DNA from: Gordonia sihwensis NBRC 108236
GTDB taxonomy: Bacteria; Actinomycetota; Actinomycetes; Mycobacteriales; Mycobacteriaceae
Length of the DNA: 64,000 nt
Assembly (NCBI RefSeq): GCF_000333035.1
Contig: NZ_BANU01000028.1
Coordinates: 20,686 to 84,685 of the forward strand
Reading direction: 5' to 3'
Under the pieces are notes generated by a model, which was not told the DNA's origin, made no database searches, and was given only the letters and a program-made list of their open reading frames with translations. Each line of letters starts with the position of its first letter. Within the stretch, counting starts at the first letter, position 1. This document shows positions 15,770-25,272 of this stretch, piece by piece. The translations under genes and the position numbers were made by a program.

Positions 15770-16972
15770 TCAGGGCTCGTACTTCTCCGGAAGCTGCGCG
15801 GGTGCCGCCGTGCCGAGCTGAGCGATGTTGCCCTGCAGGACGTCCCGGTAGATGCGCAGCTGTTCTTCGCCGCTGCGCACCTGCTGCGACAGCCTGCGGG
15901 AATGGTCCGCGGACAGTTCGCGGTCGCCGGAGCGCGAGAGCAGATGGTCGATGCGCGCGTCGATGGTGGTGGCACGGTCGAACTCGTTGAGCAGCCGCAA
16001 CTCGACAGCCGCGGACTCGACGGTCGCACAGATGTCGATGAGAGCGTGGACGCGGTCGATCAGTTCGGTCCACACCGGCCGCAACGCCTCTTCGCGCTCT
16101 CTGATGTGGGCGACGAAGCCGGGATCGAAACCGCCGTTGTCCCGAGCGCGGTCGAGATCGACGCGCAACGCCCGCAGCGCCACGACGTCGGAGGCGATCT
16201 CGGCGAGTTCGGCGTGCAGGTTCACCTGCACCCGCTGCATCTCGAAGTGGTCCGACAGCCAGGCCGGGTTGGTCCGGATGCGGTCGTAGTAGTGGCCGGC
16301 GACGAACAGGAGTGCCTCGTAGCCGTCGGCGAAGCTCGAACCGCGCGACGAGTCCTGCGTGGTGGGCATGGTTCCGAAGACTTCGTCGGCCCAGTGCTCC
16401 ACCTGCCTGCGTCCGGCGCGCCCGGCGACCTTGTCGACGATTCCCGCCACTTTGTCCAGGGCATCGGTGCCGGCCCAGCGGGCACCCGAGGTGGACAGGT
16501 TCGCCACCGGTGTGCAGAGCAGCCCGGCGAAGAGTTGCTCGCGCTCATCGACCTCGAGGTAGACGTTCTCGCGGCGTTCTCGGCGAATGGCCCGCATACC
16601 CGACGGAAAGACGCCCTTGCCGGTGACGACCGCGCGGTGCGCCTCGTCGCGCCGGCGGGTGAGCCCGGCCATCCGGGACCGGATGATCGGGACCACGACG
16701 CCCGGCAGCATCGTCGACGCCAGTTTGCGCTCGGCGTGCACGATTCCGCGCTGCACGCGCCGCAGTTCACTGAATCCCGACTGCGGAACCGGCATCGGCA
16801 GTCCCTGCGAGACGCGGCGGACCACCGTCGCCCGCGCGGTGGGCACGAGATAGCCGGCAGCGATGAGAATGCACGCGGTGTCGGACAGTTCCGCAGGCTG
16901 CCCGGGCACCCGCGCATCCGTCGTCCACTGACGGAGATCGGCTGCCGTGACAGCACGCTGCGGTGAGGTCAT
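15770..16972 (-). CDS. conserved-looking hypothetical protein, 400 aa
   Basis: Not recognised. The 400-residue product begins MTSPQRAVTAADLRQWTTDA, has no signal peptide or clear membrane segment, and is rich in Arg/Glu/Leu helices. The last 170 residues (VNLHAELAEIASDVVALRAL onwards) have a heptad-like pattern suggesting coiled coil. ATG 16972 is the first start compatible with the 10-bp gap to the upstream acyltransferase gene, with which it may be co-transcribed. The longer frame up to 17077 would overlap that gene. No enzyme motif is visible. Confidence 0.6.
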   Translation of the reverse strand: MTSPQRAVTAADLRQWTTDARVPGQPAELSDTACILIAAGYLVPTARATVVRRVSQGLPMPVPQSGFSELRRVQRGIVHAERKLASTMLPGVVVPIIRSRMAGLTRRRDEAHRAVVTGKGVFPSGMRAIRRERRENVYLEVDEREQLFAGLLCTPVANLSTSGARWAGTDALDKVAGIVDKVAGRAGRRQVEHWADEVFGTMPTTQDSSRGSSFADGYEALLFVAGHYYDRIRTNPAWLSDHFEMQRVQVNLHAELAEIASDVVALRALRVDLDRARDNGGFDPGFVAHIREREEALRPVWTELIDRVHALIDICATVESAAVELRLLNEFDRATTIDARIDHLLSRSGDRELSADHSRRLSQQVRSGEEQLRIYRDVLQGNIAQLGTAAPAQLPEKYEP

Positions 16973-16982
16973 GGCGCCGATT

Positions 16983-18110
16983 CTACCCGCGGACCCCGAC
17001 AGATCGCGTGGGAGAATCCCGCCACAGCGGGGCGGTGAGGCGATGCAGCGACCACGCGACGGGCACGCTGATGACACTGGTCACGACGAAGGCCGCGAGG
17101 GTGGATCCGGTGAAGACCGAGTACCCGAGAAGATCCATCGTGAACTCCAGCACCATCACGTGGACCAGGAAGAACTCGTAGGAGATCTCGCCGAACCACA
17201 CCATCGGCCGACTGCCGCACACCCGGGACCACGCGTCGTCGCCGGGGCCGATCGCCAGGGGACCGACCAGACCCAGGGCCACCACCAGGTAGAGCGTGTG
17301 TTTGACGACCGTCGCTCCGGCGTCGGCCGGCACGATCGTCGGCTCTCCGGCGACCGCGCCGCCGCTGATCAGGAACGCACCGACCGCGACAGCGACGCTC
17401 GGGATCGCGGGCCACCGCGTCACCGTCCGGGCCAGGACGGCGAGCACCATCCCGCCGACGAACCAGCTCGCGAAGGCGGGCGGCCACATTCGCGCGGTGG
17501 GGTCGACGCCGTCGGACCCGTGCACCACCACCGTCCACAACGGCGAGACCAGCAGCAGCCCGCCCAGGCACACGAGCAGCAGGTCGGGCCGCCACCGATC
17601 GCGGCACACCAGATGCGCGATCGGCCACGCCACCAGCGGCAGCGCGATGTAATAGGCCACCTCCGCCGCCATGCTCCACATCTGGGTGAGGCCGGTGTGC
17701 AGGTGTCCGAGCCCGTACACCTGGGTGAATGTGAGGTTCCGCAGCAGGTCCGACCACCCCTGACCGAAGTCGGACGTGTCCGTGCGCACCAGGAAGATCG
17801 CGTACACCGCCAGCACCGTGACCCAGTAGGCGGGCACGATCCGCCGCACCCGATGCCATGTGTAGCGCCGCAGCCCCGGATACTCGGCCGGCGCTCCGGA
17901 TTGCGTCTCCTGCAACGCCCGCACCCAGGGCGCGAACAGCAGGTAGCCGGAGAGGACGAAGAAGAGCGCGACGCCGACCTCGAAACGAGACAGCAACCGA
18001 CCCACGTAGTCGTCGGTGTAGTGGCCGGTCCAGTACGCGGCGTGCGTGAGGCAGACCGACAGCGCGGCGACGGTCCGGACACCGGTCAGTGCGGGGACGC
18101 GGCGTCGCAC
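16983..18110 (-). CDS. membrane acyltransferase, acyltransferase-3 (OafA/YrhL) family
   Basis: Integral membrane protein of 375 residues with about ten hydrophobic segments. The N-terminal LTGVRTVAALSVCLTHAAYW carries the family's R and H, followed by FFVLSGYLLF and RRIVPAYWVTVL, all typical of acyltransferase-3 proteins that O-acylate cell-surface sugars or lipids. It follows the response regulator by 5 bp and so appears to be the last gene but one of a leftward run from the ABC transporter. The substrate is unknown. Confidence 0.85.
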   Translation of the reverse strand: MRRRVPALTGVRTVAALSVCLTHAAYWTGHYTDDYVGRLLSRFEVGVALFFVLSGYLLFAPWVRALQETQSGAPAEYPGLRRYTWHRVRRIVPAYWVTVLAVYAIFLVRTDTSDFGQGWSDLLRNLTFTQVYGLGHLHTGLTQMWSMAAEVAYYIALPLVAWPIAHLVCRDRWRPDLLLVCLGGLLLVSPLWTVVVHGSDGVDPTARMWPPAFASWFVGGMVLAVLARTVTRWPAIPSVAVAVGAFLISGGAVAGEPTIVPADAGATVVKHTLYLVVALGLVGPLAIGPGDDAWSRVCGSRPMVWFGEISYEFFLVHVMVLEFTMDLLGYSVFTGSTLAAFVVTSVISVPVAWSLHRLTAPLWRDSPTRSVGVRG

Positions 18111-18115
18111 CGGGG

Positions 18116-18727
18116 TCAGATCCAGCCCCGATCGCGTGCGATCCGCGCGGCCTCGGCCCGCGTCGACGCGCCGGTCTTGCCGATGGCCGACGACAGGTGA
18201 TTGCGCACGGTGCCCGCCGAGAGGTGCACCTGCGACGCGATGGTCGCGACGGTCGCACCCGAGAGCGCGGCGGTGAGAACCTCGGTCTCGCGCGGAGTGA
18301 GCGGATTGTCACCGCTGGTGAGGCTCTCGGTGGCCAGCGTCGGATCGATGACGCGGAGCCCGGCGTGGACGCGTCGCACGGCGTCGGCCAGTTCGGCGGC
18401 GGGGGTGTCCTTGACGACGAATCCGGACGCACCGGCGTCCACCGCGCGGCGCAGGTATCCGGGCCGGCCGAAGGTGGTGACCACCAGCGAGCGGACTCCG
18501 GGCAGTTCCCGCGTGATGCGGGAGGCCGCCTCGATGCCGTCGGCCCCGGGCATCTCGATGTCGAGCAGGCACACCTGGGCGCCGCTGGACCGCGCCGCGT
18601 CCACCACCTCGTCTCCCCGGCCCACCTGCGCGACCACCGCGAGGTCGGGCTCGAGATCGAGCAACGCCGCGAGCGCACCGCGGACCAGTGCCTGGTCGTC
18701 GGCCAGCAGCAGTCGGATGGTCTCCAC
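18116..18727 (-). CDS. NarL/LuxR-family response regulator (DesR-like)
   Basis: A 203-residue two-component regulator. The receiver domain (LLLADDQALVRGAL) has the phospho-acceptor D56 in CLLDIEMPG and the conserved lysine in FVVKDTP. The C-terminal LuxR helix-turn-helix is LTPRETEVLTAALSGATVAT with the recognition part LSAGTVRNHLSSAIGKTGAS. It lies 23 bp after the histidine kinase gene, its evident partner, and probably controls the adjacent ABC transporter genes. Confidence 0.9.
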   Translation of the reverse strand: METIRLLLADDQALVRGALAALLDLEPDLAVVAQVGRGDEVVDAARSSGAQVCLLDIEMPGADGIEAASRITRELPGVRSLVVTTFGRPGYLRRAVDAGASGFVVKDTPAAELADAVRRVHAGLRVIDPTLATESLTSGDNPLTPRETEVLTAALSGATVATIASQVHLSAGTVRNHLSSAIGKTGASTRAEAARIARDRGWI

Positions 18728-18750
18728 CGGTCCCCCTCTCGGAGAAGAAC

Positions 18751-19863
18751 CTACCGTCCCTCGTCCACGCTCGCGGTCACCGTGGTGCCGGTGGCATCGG
18801 AATCGACCGTCAGGCGTCCGCCGCCGGCATCGACCCGTTCAGCGAGCCCGCGCAGGCCGTTCCCGAAGGTCAACAGCGGCGAGCCGTGACCGTTGTCGGC
18901 GACGGTCAGGCTGTGATCGGTGAGCGTCACGACGCATCGGGTGGCTCCGCTGTGGCGGACCACGTTCGTCACCGACTCGCGCAGCACCCATGCGAACAGC
19001 GCCGCGTGCGGACCGTCGTAGGCGTCCGGATCCGGCAGGTCGGCGTCGATCTCCGCCGCCGTCAGCGCGATCTCCGCGGCCGCGACCACACTCGGCAGTT
19101 CCGGCGCACGCAGGTTGCCGACCGTCGACCGGACCTCGGCGAGCGCCTGCCGGGCGAGCGCGTTCAGTTCCGCCATCTCCTGCTTCGCCCGCGCCGGATC
19201 GAGATCGACGAGCCGGCCCGCGAGCTCGGACTTCACCGAGATCACGGTCAGCGAGTGCCCCAGGATGTCGTGCACGTCGCGGGCCACGCGTTCGCGTTCG
19301 GCGACCACCGCGAGCTGCCCGTTCAGCTCCCGCTGGCGTTCGGCGGCGAGTTCCCGGTCGCGCTCGCCGTCGCGCATCACGCGCGAGAACCCCATCGTGA
19401 TGCCGACGACCAGCAGGACGATCAGGAAGCCGCTGTCGAGCTCCCACCCGAACAATTCCGGTACGACCACCGCCGAGACGAGGACCGCCGCCACCCCGGC
19501 CAGCGAATACCCCACCCGCCACGGTGCCGCGAAGGCGACCGCCGCCATCACGAACGGCGCCAAGGAGAACGCGTCCGCGCGCAGCAGCGGCATCAGTCCG
19601 ATCATCAGAACCGCGAGCAGGGCGATCGCGGCGTTGCGCGCCGGCGCGGAGCGGGGATCGCAGTCGAACATCGAGTACACGCACAGCAGCAGATAGACGA
19701 CGACGAACACCGCGATGATCGCCAGGGCCAGAGCTTTCATCAGCCATCGCGCGTCGGCGGTGATGATCCCGGCGATCGGATACCCCATGAACAGCAGCCA
19801 CACGGCCGCGAACAGCCAGCGCCCGCTCCGCCACGGTGAGGTGGGGGCGGGCGCTGCGGTCAT
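18751..19863 (-). CDS. membrane histidine kinase, HisKA_3 (DesK-like)
   Basis: A 370-residue sensor kinase. The N-terminal half has five to six membrane segments. The HisKA_3 dimerisation box is ERERVARDVHDILGHSL with the phospho-accepting histidine, and the HATPase has the N box in RESVTNVVRHSGA, VADNGHG and GNGLRGLAERV. The ATG at 19863 follows TTTGGAGGAACC. It is encoded between the ABC permease and the response regulator in one direction with short gaps, a layout usual for DesKR-type systems that sense envelope or drug stress and induce the neighbouring exporter. Confidence 0.9.
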   Translation of the reverse strand: MTAAPAPTSPWRSGRWLFAAVWLLFMGYPIAGIITADARWLMKALALAIIAVFVVVYLLLCVYSMFDCDPRSAPARNAAIALLAVLMIGLMPLLRADAFSLAPFVMAAVAFAAPWRVGYSLAGVAAVLVSAVVVPELFGWELDSGFLIVLLVVGITMGFSRVMRDGERDRELAAERQRELNGQLAVVAERERVARDVHDILGHSLTVISVKSELAGRLVDLDPARAKQEMAELNALARQALAEVRSTVGNLRAPELPSVVAAAEIALTAAEIDADLPDPDAYDGPHAALFAWVLRESVTNVVRHSGATRCVVTLTDHSLTVADNGHGSPLLTFGNGLRGLAERVDAGGGRLTVDSDATGTTVTASVDEGR

Positions 19864-19897
19864 CGGTTCCTCCAAACTGGTCCCGGCACGGCGCGAA

Positions 19898-20674
19898 CTA
19901 CTGCCTGCGCGTGCTGCGGTTGTAGAAGTAGCTTGCCGCAACGGCGAATGCGATGGCCCAGAAGGCGATGTTCGCGATGATCACCCACAGGGAGATCGGG
20001 GTGCCGTAGACGGTGACCCCGTGGTCGAGCGGGTACCGCGCCAGCGAGACGACGCCGAACATCGGGGTGAACTCGGCGATCCGCAGCATGGTTCCGTTCA
20101 GGGGGACGAAGACGTTGCCCGCGAAGGCCAGCAGCGCGAGCACGCCGCCGAGGGCCTGCATGGCGCCGTCGGACTTCAGAATGCTGCCCAGGGCCAGCCC
20201 CAGCGCCGCGAAGACGGCCGAGCCGAGCCACGCCAACACCAGGCACACCGCCCAGACTCCGACCGGGGCGGTGGCTCCGGAGATCGCGCCGACCACGGCC
20301 AGCAGCACCACCGGCAGTGCGCTCATGGTCAACGCGAGCGCGACCTTGGTCGAGACGTAACCGGCGGGCCGCAGCGGGGTCATCATCAGTGTGCGCGTCC
20401 AGCCGGCCTGCTGCTCGATGGAGACCGCGGCGGCGTTCGACGCCGCCGCCAGGACCGCGCCGTACAACGCCATGCCGACCAGGACGTAGAAGGCGACGTT
20501 GCCGCTGCCGACCGTCTCGGAACTCTTCTGGGTGGCGCCGAAGACGAGGTACAGGAGGGCGGGCATCGCGACCGTGAAGATCATCGCTCGCCGGTTCCGC
20601 AGAACGCGGCGGATGTCGTTACGGAGATAGACGGTCGACACGCTGCTCGCAGCGAGGGTGGAATTGAGACTCAT
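19898..20674 (-). CDS. ABC-2 type transporter permease
   Basis: A 258-residue permease with six hydrophobic segments and the ABC-2 layout (NDIRRVLRNRRAMIFTVAMP, a long central segment set, and a C-terminal anchor ending in FYNRSTRRQ). It follows the ATPase gene by 26 bp and precedes the kinase by 34 bp. Together with the ATPase it forms a one-plus-one ABC exporter of the drug/lipid type. The substrate is unknown. Confidence 0.88.
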   Translation of the reverse strand: MSLNSTLAASSVSTVYLRNDIRRVLRNRRAMIFTVAMPALLYLVFGATQKSSETVGSGNVAFYVLVGMALYGAVLAAASNAAAVSIEQQAGWTRTLMMTPLRPAGYVSTKVALALTMSALPVVLLAVVGAISGATAPVGVWAVCLVLAWLGSAVFAALGLALGSILKSDGAMQALGGVLALLAFAGNVFVPLNGTMLRIAEFTPMFGVVSLARYPLDHGVTVYGTPISLWVIIANIAFWAIAFAVAASYFYNRSTRRQ

Positions 20675-20700
20675 GGCAATGCCTTTCAGGTCTCGGCGCG

Positions 20701-21648
20701 TCAGGCGCCGGTGGTCAGCGCGACGAACGCGTCTTCGAGGTTGTGGCTGGCGATCTCGAGGTCGCGGGCACGGGTGCTGGTCAGCAGGTGGCGGGCGAGG
20801 ACGTCGGAGTTCTCGAGAGACAGATAGATCCGGCCGCCGCGCCGTTCGGTGATCTCCAGGTCCGGGAACACCCGTTGGAGACCGGGCACCGCGTCGTCGT
20901 CGAGGACGGCCGAGACGATGCGACGGCTGGCCCGGGCGCGGATGTCGGCGGTGGAGCCGTCCGCGACCACCCGGCCGCTCGCCATCATCACGATGCGGTC
21001 GGCGAAGGAGTCCGCCTCCTCCAGATAGTGGGTGGCGAACAGGACGGTGCGGCCGTGCTGGGCGTCGGCTCGCATGGCGGCCCAGAAGGTCCTGCGCGAC
21101 TCCACGTCCATCCCGGCGGTCGGCTCGTCGAGGACGATAAGGTCGGGATCGGGCAGCAACGCCAGCGCGAACTTGAGTCGCTGCTGCTCACCGCCCGAGC
21201 ACCGGGAGACCTTGCGAGCGCCGAGATCGGCGATGTCGGCACGGCGCATCACCTCGGGGATGTCGGCGGTGCGCCCGTGAAGCGCGGCGACCGTGGAGAC
21301 GGTCTCGGCGACGGTGAAGTCGTCGAGCAGTCCGCCGGTCTGCATGACCGCGGCGATCCGGCCGGCGCGCGCCGCCTCGCGCGGATCGCGGCCGAAGACC
21401 CTCACCTCGCCGGAGTCGGGTGTGGTGAGGCCGAGGATCATGTCGATGGTGGTCGTCTTGCCCGCACCGTTGGGTCCGAGGAAGGCCACCACCTCGCCGG
21501 GCTGGATCTGAAGGTCGATGCCGTCGACGGCCTGGACGGTCTCGCCCTTCGAGCCGCGGAACCGCTTCGACAGATCGGAGATGGCGATGGCCGGAACCGT
21601 CGACGCGGTTCGCGCTGGGGTGAGATGTCGCTGTGTCATGACATTCAC
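20701..21648 (-). CDS. ABC transporter ATP-binding protein (ABC-2 / DrrA-like)
   Basis: A 315-residue ATPase with Walker A GPNGAGKTTT, the signature in CSGGEQQRL, Walker B LIVLDEPTAGMD and the switch histidine in FATHYLEEAD. The C-terminal 80-residue extension is typical of DrrA/NatA-like exporters. First gene of the leftward ABC-HK-RR-acyltransferase run. The ATG at 21648 has GGGAG a few bases upstream; an in-frame ATG three codons later is possible. The signature begins with C rather than the usual L, a tolerated change. Confidence 0.9.
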   Translation of the reverse strand: MNVMTQRHLTPARTASTVPAIAISDLSKRFRGSKGETVQAVDGIDLQIQPGEVVAFLGPNGAGKTTTIDMILGLTTPDSGEVRVFGRDPREAARAGRIAAVMQTGGLLDDFTVAETVSTVAALHGRTADIPEVMRRADIADLGARKVSRCSGGEQQRLKFALALLPDPDLIVLDEPTAGMDVESRRTFWAAMRADAQHGRTVLFATHYLEEADSFADRIVMMASGRVVADGSTADIRARASRRIVSAVLDDDAVPGLQRVFPDLEITERRGGRIYLSLENSDVLARHLLTSTRARDLEIASHNLEDAFVALTTGA

Positions 21649-21849
21649 TCTCCCGCCGGGGGACGCCGGTCACCCAGAGCGGATGTCATCGGTTCGCCAT
21701 GACGTTTGTCATGGGCCCGGCACAACGCTTCGCGATCGCGGCAATCGGTGTAGCCCGGGCCGCCGACGGGGCCGGTCGTTGCCCGGGTCACACCGTGCAG
21801 GCACAATCGAAGGACGAGGACCTGCGAAAACAGTCGGGAGTTGAACGCG

Positions 21850-23127
21850 ATGAGAGACGGCGCCGGCGTGTCGACTCGCGTCCGCCGTGCCTACGAGCAG
21901 TTCCTCGCCGGTGTCTCACCCGCCGACGACTCCGTGCGCTCGCTGGTCCGGGAATCGTGGGAGCGGTCCCGCAGCCGAGGAGTGGATCCCGGTGAGGTGG
22001 AACCCGGCCACGACGCCGGTGCCCCCATGTCGGGTGATGCCTTCGACGCCTACCGCTCGTCGCATCGGCTGGCGGCCGTGCGGCCGCTGGTGCAGTCGCT
22101 GATGCTCGACGACATCGCCGATTCCGGCGTGGTGGTCGCGCTCACCGACAACCAGGGCCGGCTCCTGTGGGTGGAGGGCGACCACGGCGCCCGTGACGCC
22201 GCGGCCCGCATCAACTTCGTCGAGGGCTCGGTGTGGAGCGAGGACACCGTCGGCACCAATGCGCCCGGACTCGCCCTGACGATGAATCGCGGTGTGCAGA
22301 TCATCGGTCCGGAGCATTTCTCCGGTCCCGTCCAGAACTGGAACTGCGCCGCGGCCCCGGTGCATGATCCGGTGTCGGGCGAGCTGCTCGGCGTCGTCGA
22401 CGTCACCGGCGGACCCGCGGCCGCGGCACCGTTCGCTCTCGCGGCGGTCCGATCGGTGGTCGCCGCGGTGGAGCGGGAACTGCAATCACGCGCCGTCGAC
22501 CTCGCCGCACCCGAGACCTTCGTCCGACCCGACACGCGCCCCCGGCTGACCGTGCTGACCGACGGCCCCGCCCACTGGCACGATGCCGCGGGCGCCGCCC
22601 GACCGCTGTCACCGCGGCACGCGGAGATCCTGCTCCTGCTGCAGAGCTACCCCGAAGGCCTGGGCACCGAGCAACTCGCGACGATGCTCTCGGACGAGGG
22701 GCTCGGCGCGGTCACCGTGCGCGCCGAGATCTCGCGGCTGCGGCGCGACCTCGGCGATGTGATCGCCGCCCGCCCGTACCGGCTCACCGTCGACGCCGGC
22801 TCCGACGTCGACGAGTTGCGCGGGCTCATCGCCGCGGGCGATCTGACCGCGGCGGTCCGGGCGTTGGGGCGCGGCGGACTGCTGGCCGAGTCCCTCGCCC
22901 CCGGCGTGGTGGAACTGTTCGACGAAGTGCGCGAAGACCTGCGATCGCGCATGTTCGGCACCGGCGACCTCGTCGCACTGAACGCGTGGGTCGCCTCGCC
23001 GCACGGCCGGGACGACATCACCGCGTGGAACGCGCTCGCCCAGCGGCTCCCCGCCGGACATCCGCAGCGGGCGGTCGCACAGGGGCGGGTCCGGCTGCTC
23101 GATCGGCGGTTCGGAGTGCGGCGCTGA
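21850..23127 (+). CDS. GAF-domain transcriptional regulator without AAA+ domain (AcoR N-terminus-like)
   Basis: A 425-residue protein. The start resembles AcoR-type activators (VRRAYEQFLAG, then VRESWERSRSRGVDP), a GAF-like sensor follows (DIADSGVVVALTDNQGRLLW, and TNAPGLALTMNRGVQIIGPE), but the sigma54-contacting AAA+ module is absent. Residues ~250-310 (LSPRHAEILLLLQSYPEGLG and LGAVTVRAEISRLRRDLGDV) look like a winged helix. It reads toward an aldehyde dehydrogenase gene 110 bp downstream, which it probably controls. ATG 21850 has GGGAG nine bases upstream; a TTG at 21841 is also in frame. Confidence 0.75.
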   Translation: MRDGAGVSTRVRRAYEQFLAGVSPADDSVRSLVRESWERSRSRGVDPGEVEPGHDAGAPMSGDAFDAYRSSHRLAAVRPLVQSLMLDDIADSGVVVALTDNQGRLLWVEGDHGARDAAARINFVEGSVWSEDTVGTNAPGLALTMNRGVQIIGPEHFSGPVQNWNCAAAPVHDPVSGELLGVVDVTGGPAAAAPFALAAVRSVVAAVERELQSRAVDLAAPETFVRPDTRPRLTVLTDGPAHWHDAAGAARPLSPRHAEILLLLQSYPEGLGTEQLATMLSDEGLGAVTVRAEISRLRRDLGDVIAARPYRLTVDAGSDVDELRGLIAAGDLTAAVRALGRGGLLAESLAPGVVELFDEVREDLRSRMFGTGDLVALNAWVASPHGRDDITAWNALAQRLPAGHPQRAVAQGRVRLLDRRFGVRR

Positions 23128-23154
23128 GGGCGCCGGGCGCACCCCGCGCCGCGA

Positions 23155-23217
23155 TGCAACGCGACTGCAACCACATCACCCCTAGTGTGTGATTCACCTC
23201 ACCGATTGAAGTGAATC
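23155..23217. promoter_or_regulatory. repeat motifs before the aldehyde dehydrogenase gene
   Basis: Two TGCAAC copies (23155-23160 and 23166-23171) separated by 5 bp, then an inverted pair GATTCAC (23191-23197) / GTGAATC (23211-23217) with a 13-bp spacer. They sit between the GAF regulator and the dehydrogenase and are candidate binding sites for the regulator. GAAGGAG at 23220-23226 is the ribosome-binding site for ATG 23238. Confidence 0.4.
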
Positions 23218-23237
23218 CACGAAGGAGTGCAAGCATC

Positions 23238-24761
23238 ATGACCGTCTTCGCAAAGCCCGGAGCCGACGGCTCGCTGATGAGCTACCAGTCCCGCTACGAC
23301 AACTGGATCGGCGGCAAGTGGGTTCCGCCGGTGAAGGGTCAGTACTTCGAGAACCCGTCGCCCGTCGACGGCAAGACCTTCTGCGAGGTGGCCCGCTCCA
23401 CCGCCGAGGACATCGATCTGGCGCTCGACGCCGCGCACGCCGCCGCACCGGCGTGGGGCAAGACGTCGGTCGCCGAGCGCGCCGCCGTCCTGAACAAGAT
23501 CGCCGATCGCATGGAGGAGAACCTCGAGGCGATCGCCGTCGCCGAGTCGTGGGAGAACGGAAAGGCCGTCCGCGAGACACTCGCCGCCGACATCCCGTTG
23601 GCGATCGACCACTTCCGCTACTTCGCCGGCGCCATCCGCGCCCAGGAGGGCGGCATCTCCGAGATCGACAAGGACACCGTCGCCTACCACTTCCACGAGC
23701 CGCTGGGCGTCGTCGGTCAGATCATCCCGTGGAACTTCCCGATCCTGATGGCGACCTGGAAGCTGGCCCCGGCCCTGGCCGCGGGCAACGCGATCGTCAT
23801 GAAGCCGGCCGAGCAGACCCCGGCGTCGATCCTGTACGTGATGAGCCTGATCGGCGATCTGCTGCCGGACGGCGTCGTGAACATCGTGAACGGTTTCGGC
23901 GTCGAGGCGGGCAAACCGCTCGCCTCGAGCAACCGCATCCGCAAGATCGCCTTCACCGGCGAGACCACCACCGGCCGCCTCATCATGCAGTACGCGTCGG
24001 AGAACCTGATCCCGGTGACCCTGGAACTGGGCGGCAAGAGCCCGAACATCTTCTTCGAGGACGTGATGGCCTCCGACGACGGCTTCCTCGACCGCGCACT
24101 CGAGGGCTTCTCGATGTTCGCCCTGAACCAGGGCGAGGTGTGCACGTGCCCGAGCCGCGCGCTGGTGCAGAGCAGCATCTACGACGATTTCCTCGAGCGC
24201 GCCGTCGCCCGGGTCGCCGCCATCAAGCAGGGCAACCCGCTCGACACCGACACCATGATGGGCGCCCAGGCGAGCAACGATCAGTGGGAGAAGATCAAGT
24301 CGTACCTGGAGATCGGCAAGCAGGAGGGCGCCAAGGTGCTCACCGGCGGCGAGCCCGCCGATCTGGGCGGCGACCTCTCCGGTGGCTTCTACATCCAGCC
24401 GACCGTCTTCGGCGGCAAGAACGACATGCGGATCTTCCAGGAGGAGATCTTCGGACCGGTCCTGTCGGTGACCTCGTTCACCGATTACGACGACGCGCTC
24501 TCCATCGCCAACGACACGCTGTACGGCCTGGGCGCCGGCGTGTGGAGCCGCAACGGCGCCGTCGCCTACCGCGCGGGCCGCGACATCCAGGCCGGCCGGG
24601 TGTGGACCAACACCTACCACGACTACCCGGCGCACGCCGCCTTCGGCGGCTACAAGCAGTCGGGCGTCGGCCGCGAGAACCATCTGATGATGCTCAGCCA
24701 CTACCAGCAGACCAAGAACCTGCTGGTCGGCTACGCGCAGAGCGCCAAGGGCTTCTTCTAA
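23238..24761 (+). CDS. NAD-dependent aldehyde dehydrogenase (AcoD/ExaC-like)
   Basis: A 507-residue aldehyde dehydrogenase with the NAD-site loop [12 protein letters not shown], the general-base glutamate in LELGGKSPN and the catalytic cysteine in [12 protein letters not shown]. The EVCTCPSR context and length match the acetaldehyde/chloroacetaldehyde dehydrogenases induced during ethanol or acetoin growth (AcoD, ExaC). The GAF regulator upstream and DUF779 downstream (11-bp gap) are common partners of this enzyme. Oxidation of short-chain aldehydes is the likely role. Confidence 0.9.
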   Translation: MTVFAKPGADGSLMSYQSRYDNWIGGKWVPPVKGQYFENPSPVDGKTFCEVARSTAEDIDLALDAAHAAAPAWGKTSVAERAAVLNKIADRMEENLEAIAVAESWENGKAVRETLAADIPLAIDHFRYFAGAIRAQEGGISEIDKDTVAYHFHEPLGVVGQIIPWNFPILMATWKLAPALAAGNAIVMKPAEQTPASILYVMSLIGDLLPDGVVNIVNGFGVEAGKPLASSNRIRKIAFTGETTTGRLIMQYASENLIPVTLELGGKSPNIFFEDVMASDDGFLDRALEGFSMFALNQGEVCTCPSRALVQSSIYDDFLERAVARVAAIKQGNPLDTDTMMGAQASNDQWEKIKSYLEIGKQEGAKVLTGGEPADLGGDLSGGFYIQPTVFGGKNDMRIFQEEIFGPVLSVTSFTDYDDALSIANDTLYGLGAGVWSRNGAVAYRAGRDIQAGRVWTNTYHDYPAHAAFGGYKQSGVGRENHLMMLSHYQQTKNLLVGYAQSAKGFF

Positions 24762-24772
24762 GCCGGCGTGCG

Positions 24773-25195
24773 ATGAACGAGCCTGCAACCGTCGCGCGCG
24801 TGGTTGCCACCGACTCCGCCGTGGAGCTCCTGACCAAGCTGTCGGAGCTTCACGGCGGGCTCATGATCCATCAGTCGGGCGGATGCTGCGACGGCTCCGC
24901 TCCGATGTGCTACCCGGTCGGCGAGTATCGGGTCGGCCAGCGCGACGTGCTCGTCGGCGAGGTCGAACTGCCCGAACCGCTGCCCGCGGTGCGCATCTGG
25001 ATCAACGGCGACCAATTCGAACTGTGGAAGCACACGCAGCTGATCCTCGATGTGGTGCCCGGCCGCGGAGCCGGATTCTCCCTCGAAGCCCCCGAGGGCG
25101 TCCGGTTCCTGTCCCGATCGCGGGTGTTCACCGATGAGGAGAACGCCGCACTCGCGGATTCGCCGCCCCTGACCGGGGCAGACCTGGGCGTGTAG
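24773..25195 (+). CDS. DUF779 family protein
   Basis: A 140-residue protein with HGGLMIHQSGGCCDGSAPMC near the N-terminus, the cysteine-rich signature of DUF779. Members are regularly encoded directly after AcoD/ExaC-type aldehyde dehydrogenases, as here. The clustered cysteines suggest metal or thiol chemistry, but no function is established that I know of. A strong bidirectional terminator follows. Confidence 0.85.
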   Translation: MNEPATVARVVATDSAVELLTKLSELHGGLMIHQSGGCCDGSAPMCYPVGEYRVGQRDVLVGEVELPEPLPAVRIWINGDQFELWKHTQLILDVVPGRGAGFSLEAPEGVRFLSRSRVFTDEENAALADSPPLTGADLGV

Positions 25196-25212
25196 CGGCG
25201 ACCCGCAGAATT

Positions 25213-25255
25213 TTTGGCTCCCGGAACGGTCTGAGAGACCGTTCCGGGAGCCAAA
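25213..25255. terminator. long hairpin terminator between convergent genes
   Basis: Inverted repeat with arms 25213-25232 and 25236-25255 (20 bp, perfect, 3-nt loop) flanked by T runs on both strands (TTTTT at 25211-25215 and TTTT at 25257-25260). It serves the DUF779 gene rightwards and the YeiH-type gene leftwards. Confidence 0.9.
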
Positions 25256-25272
25256 GTTTTCCCGATCGGAGC

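Noticed and set aside
16969..18678. 569-codon minus frame across acyltransferase and response regulator
   Set aside because: Runs through both genes in a wrong frame; composition is Arg/Ala/Pro noise.
23199..24788. 529-codon minus frame opposite the aldehyde dehydrogenase
   Set aside because: Pure antisense of a well-conserved enzyme gene.
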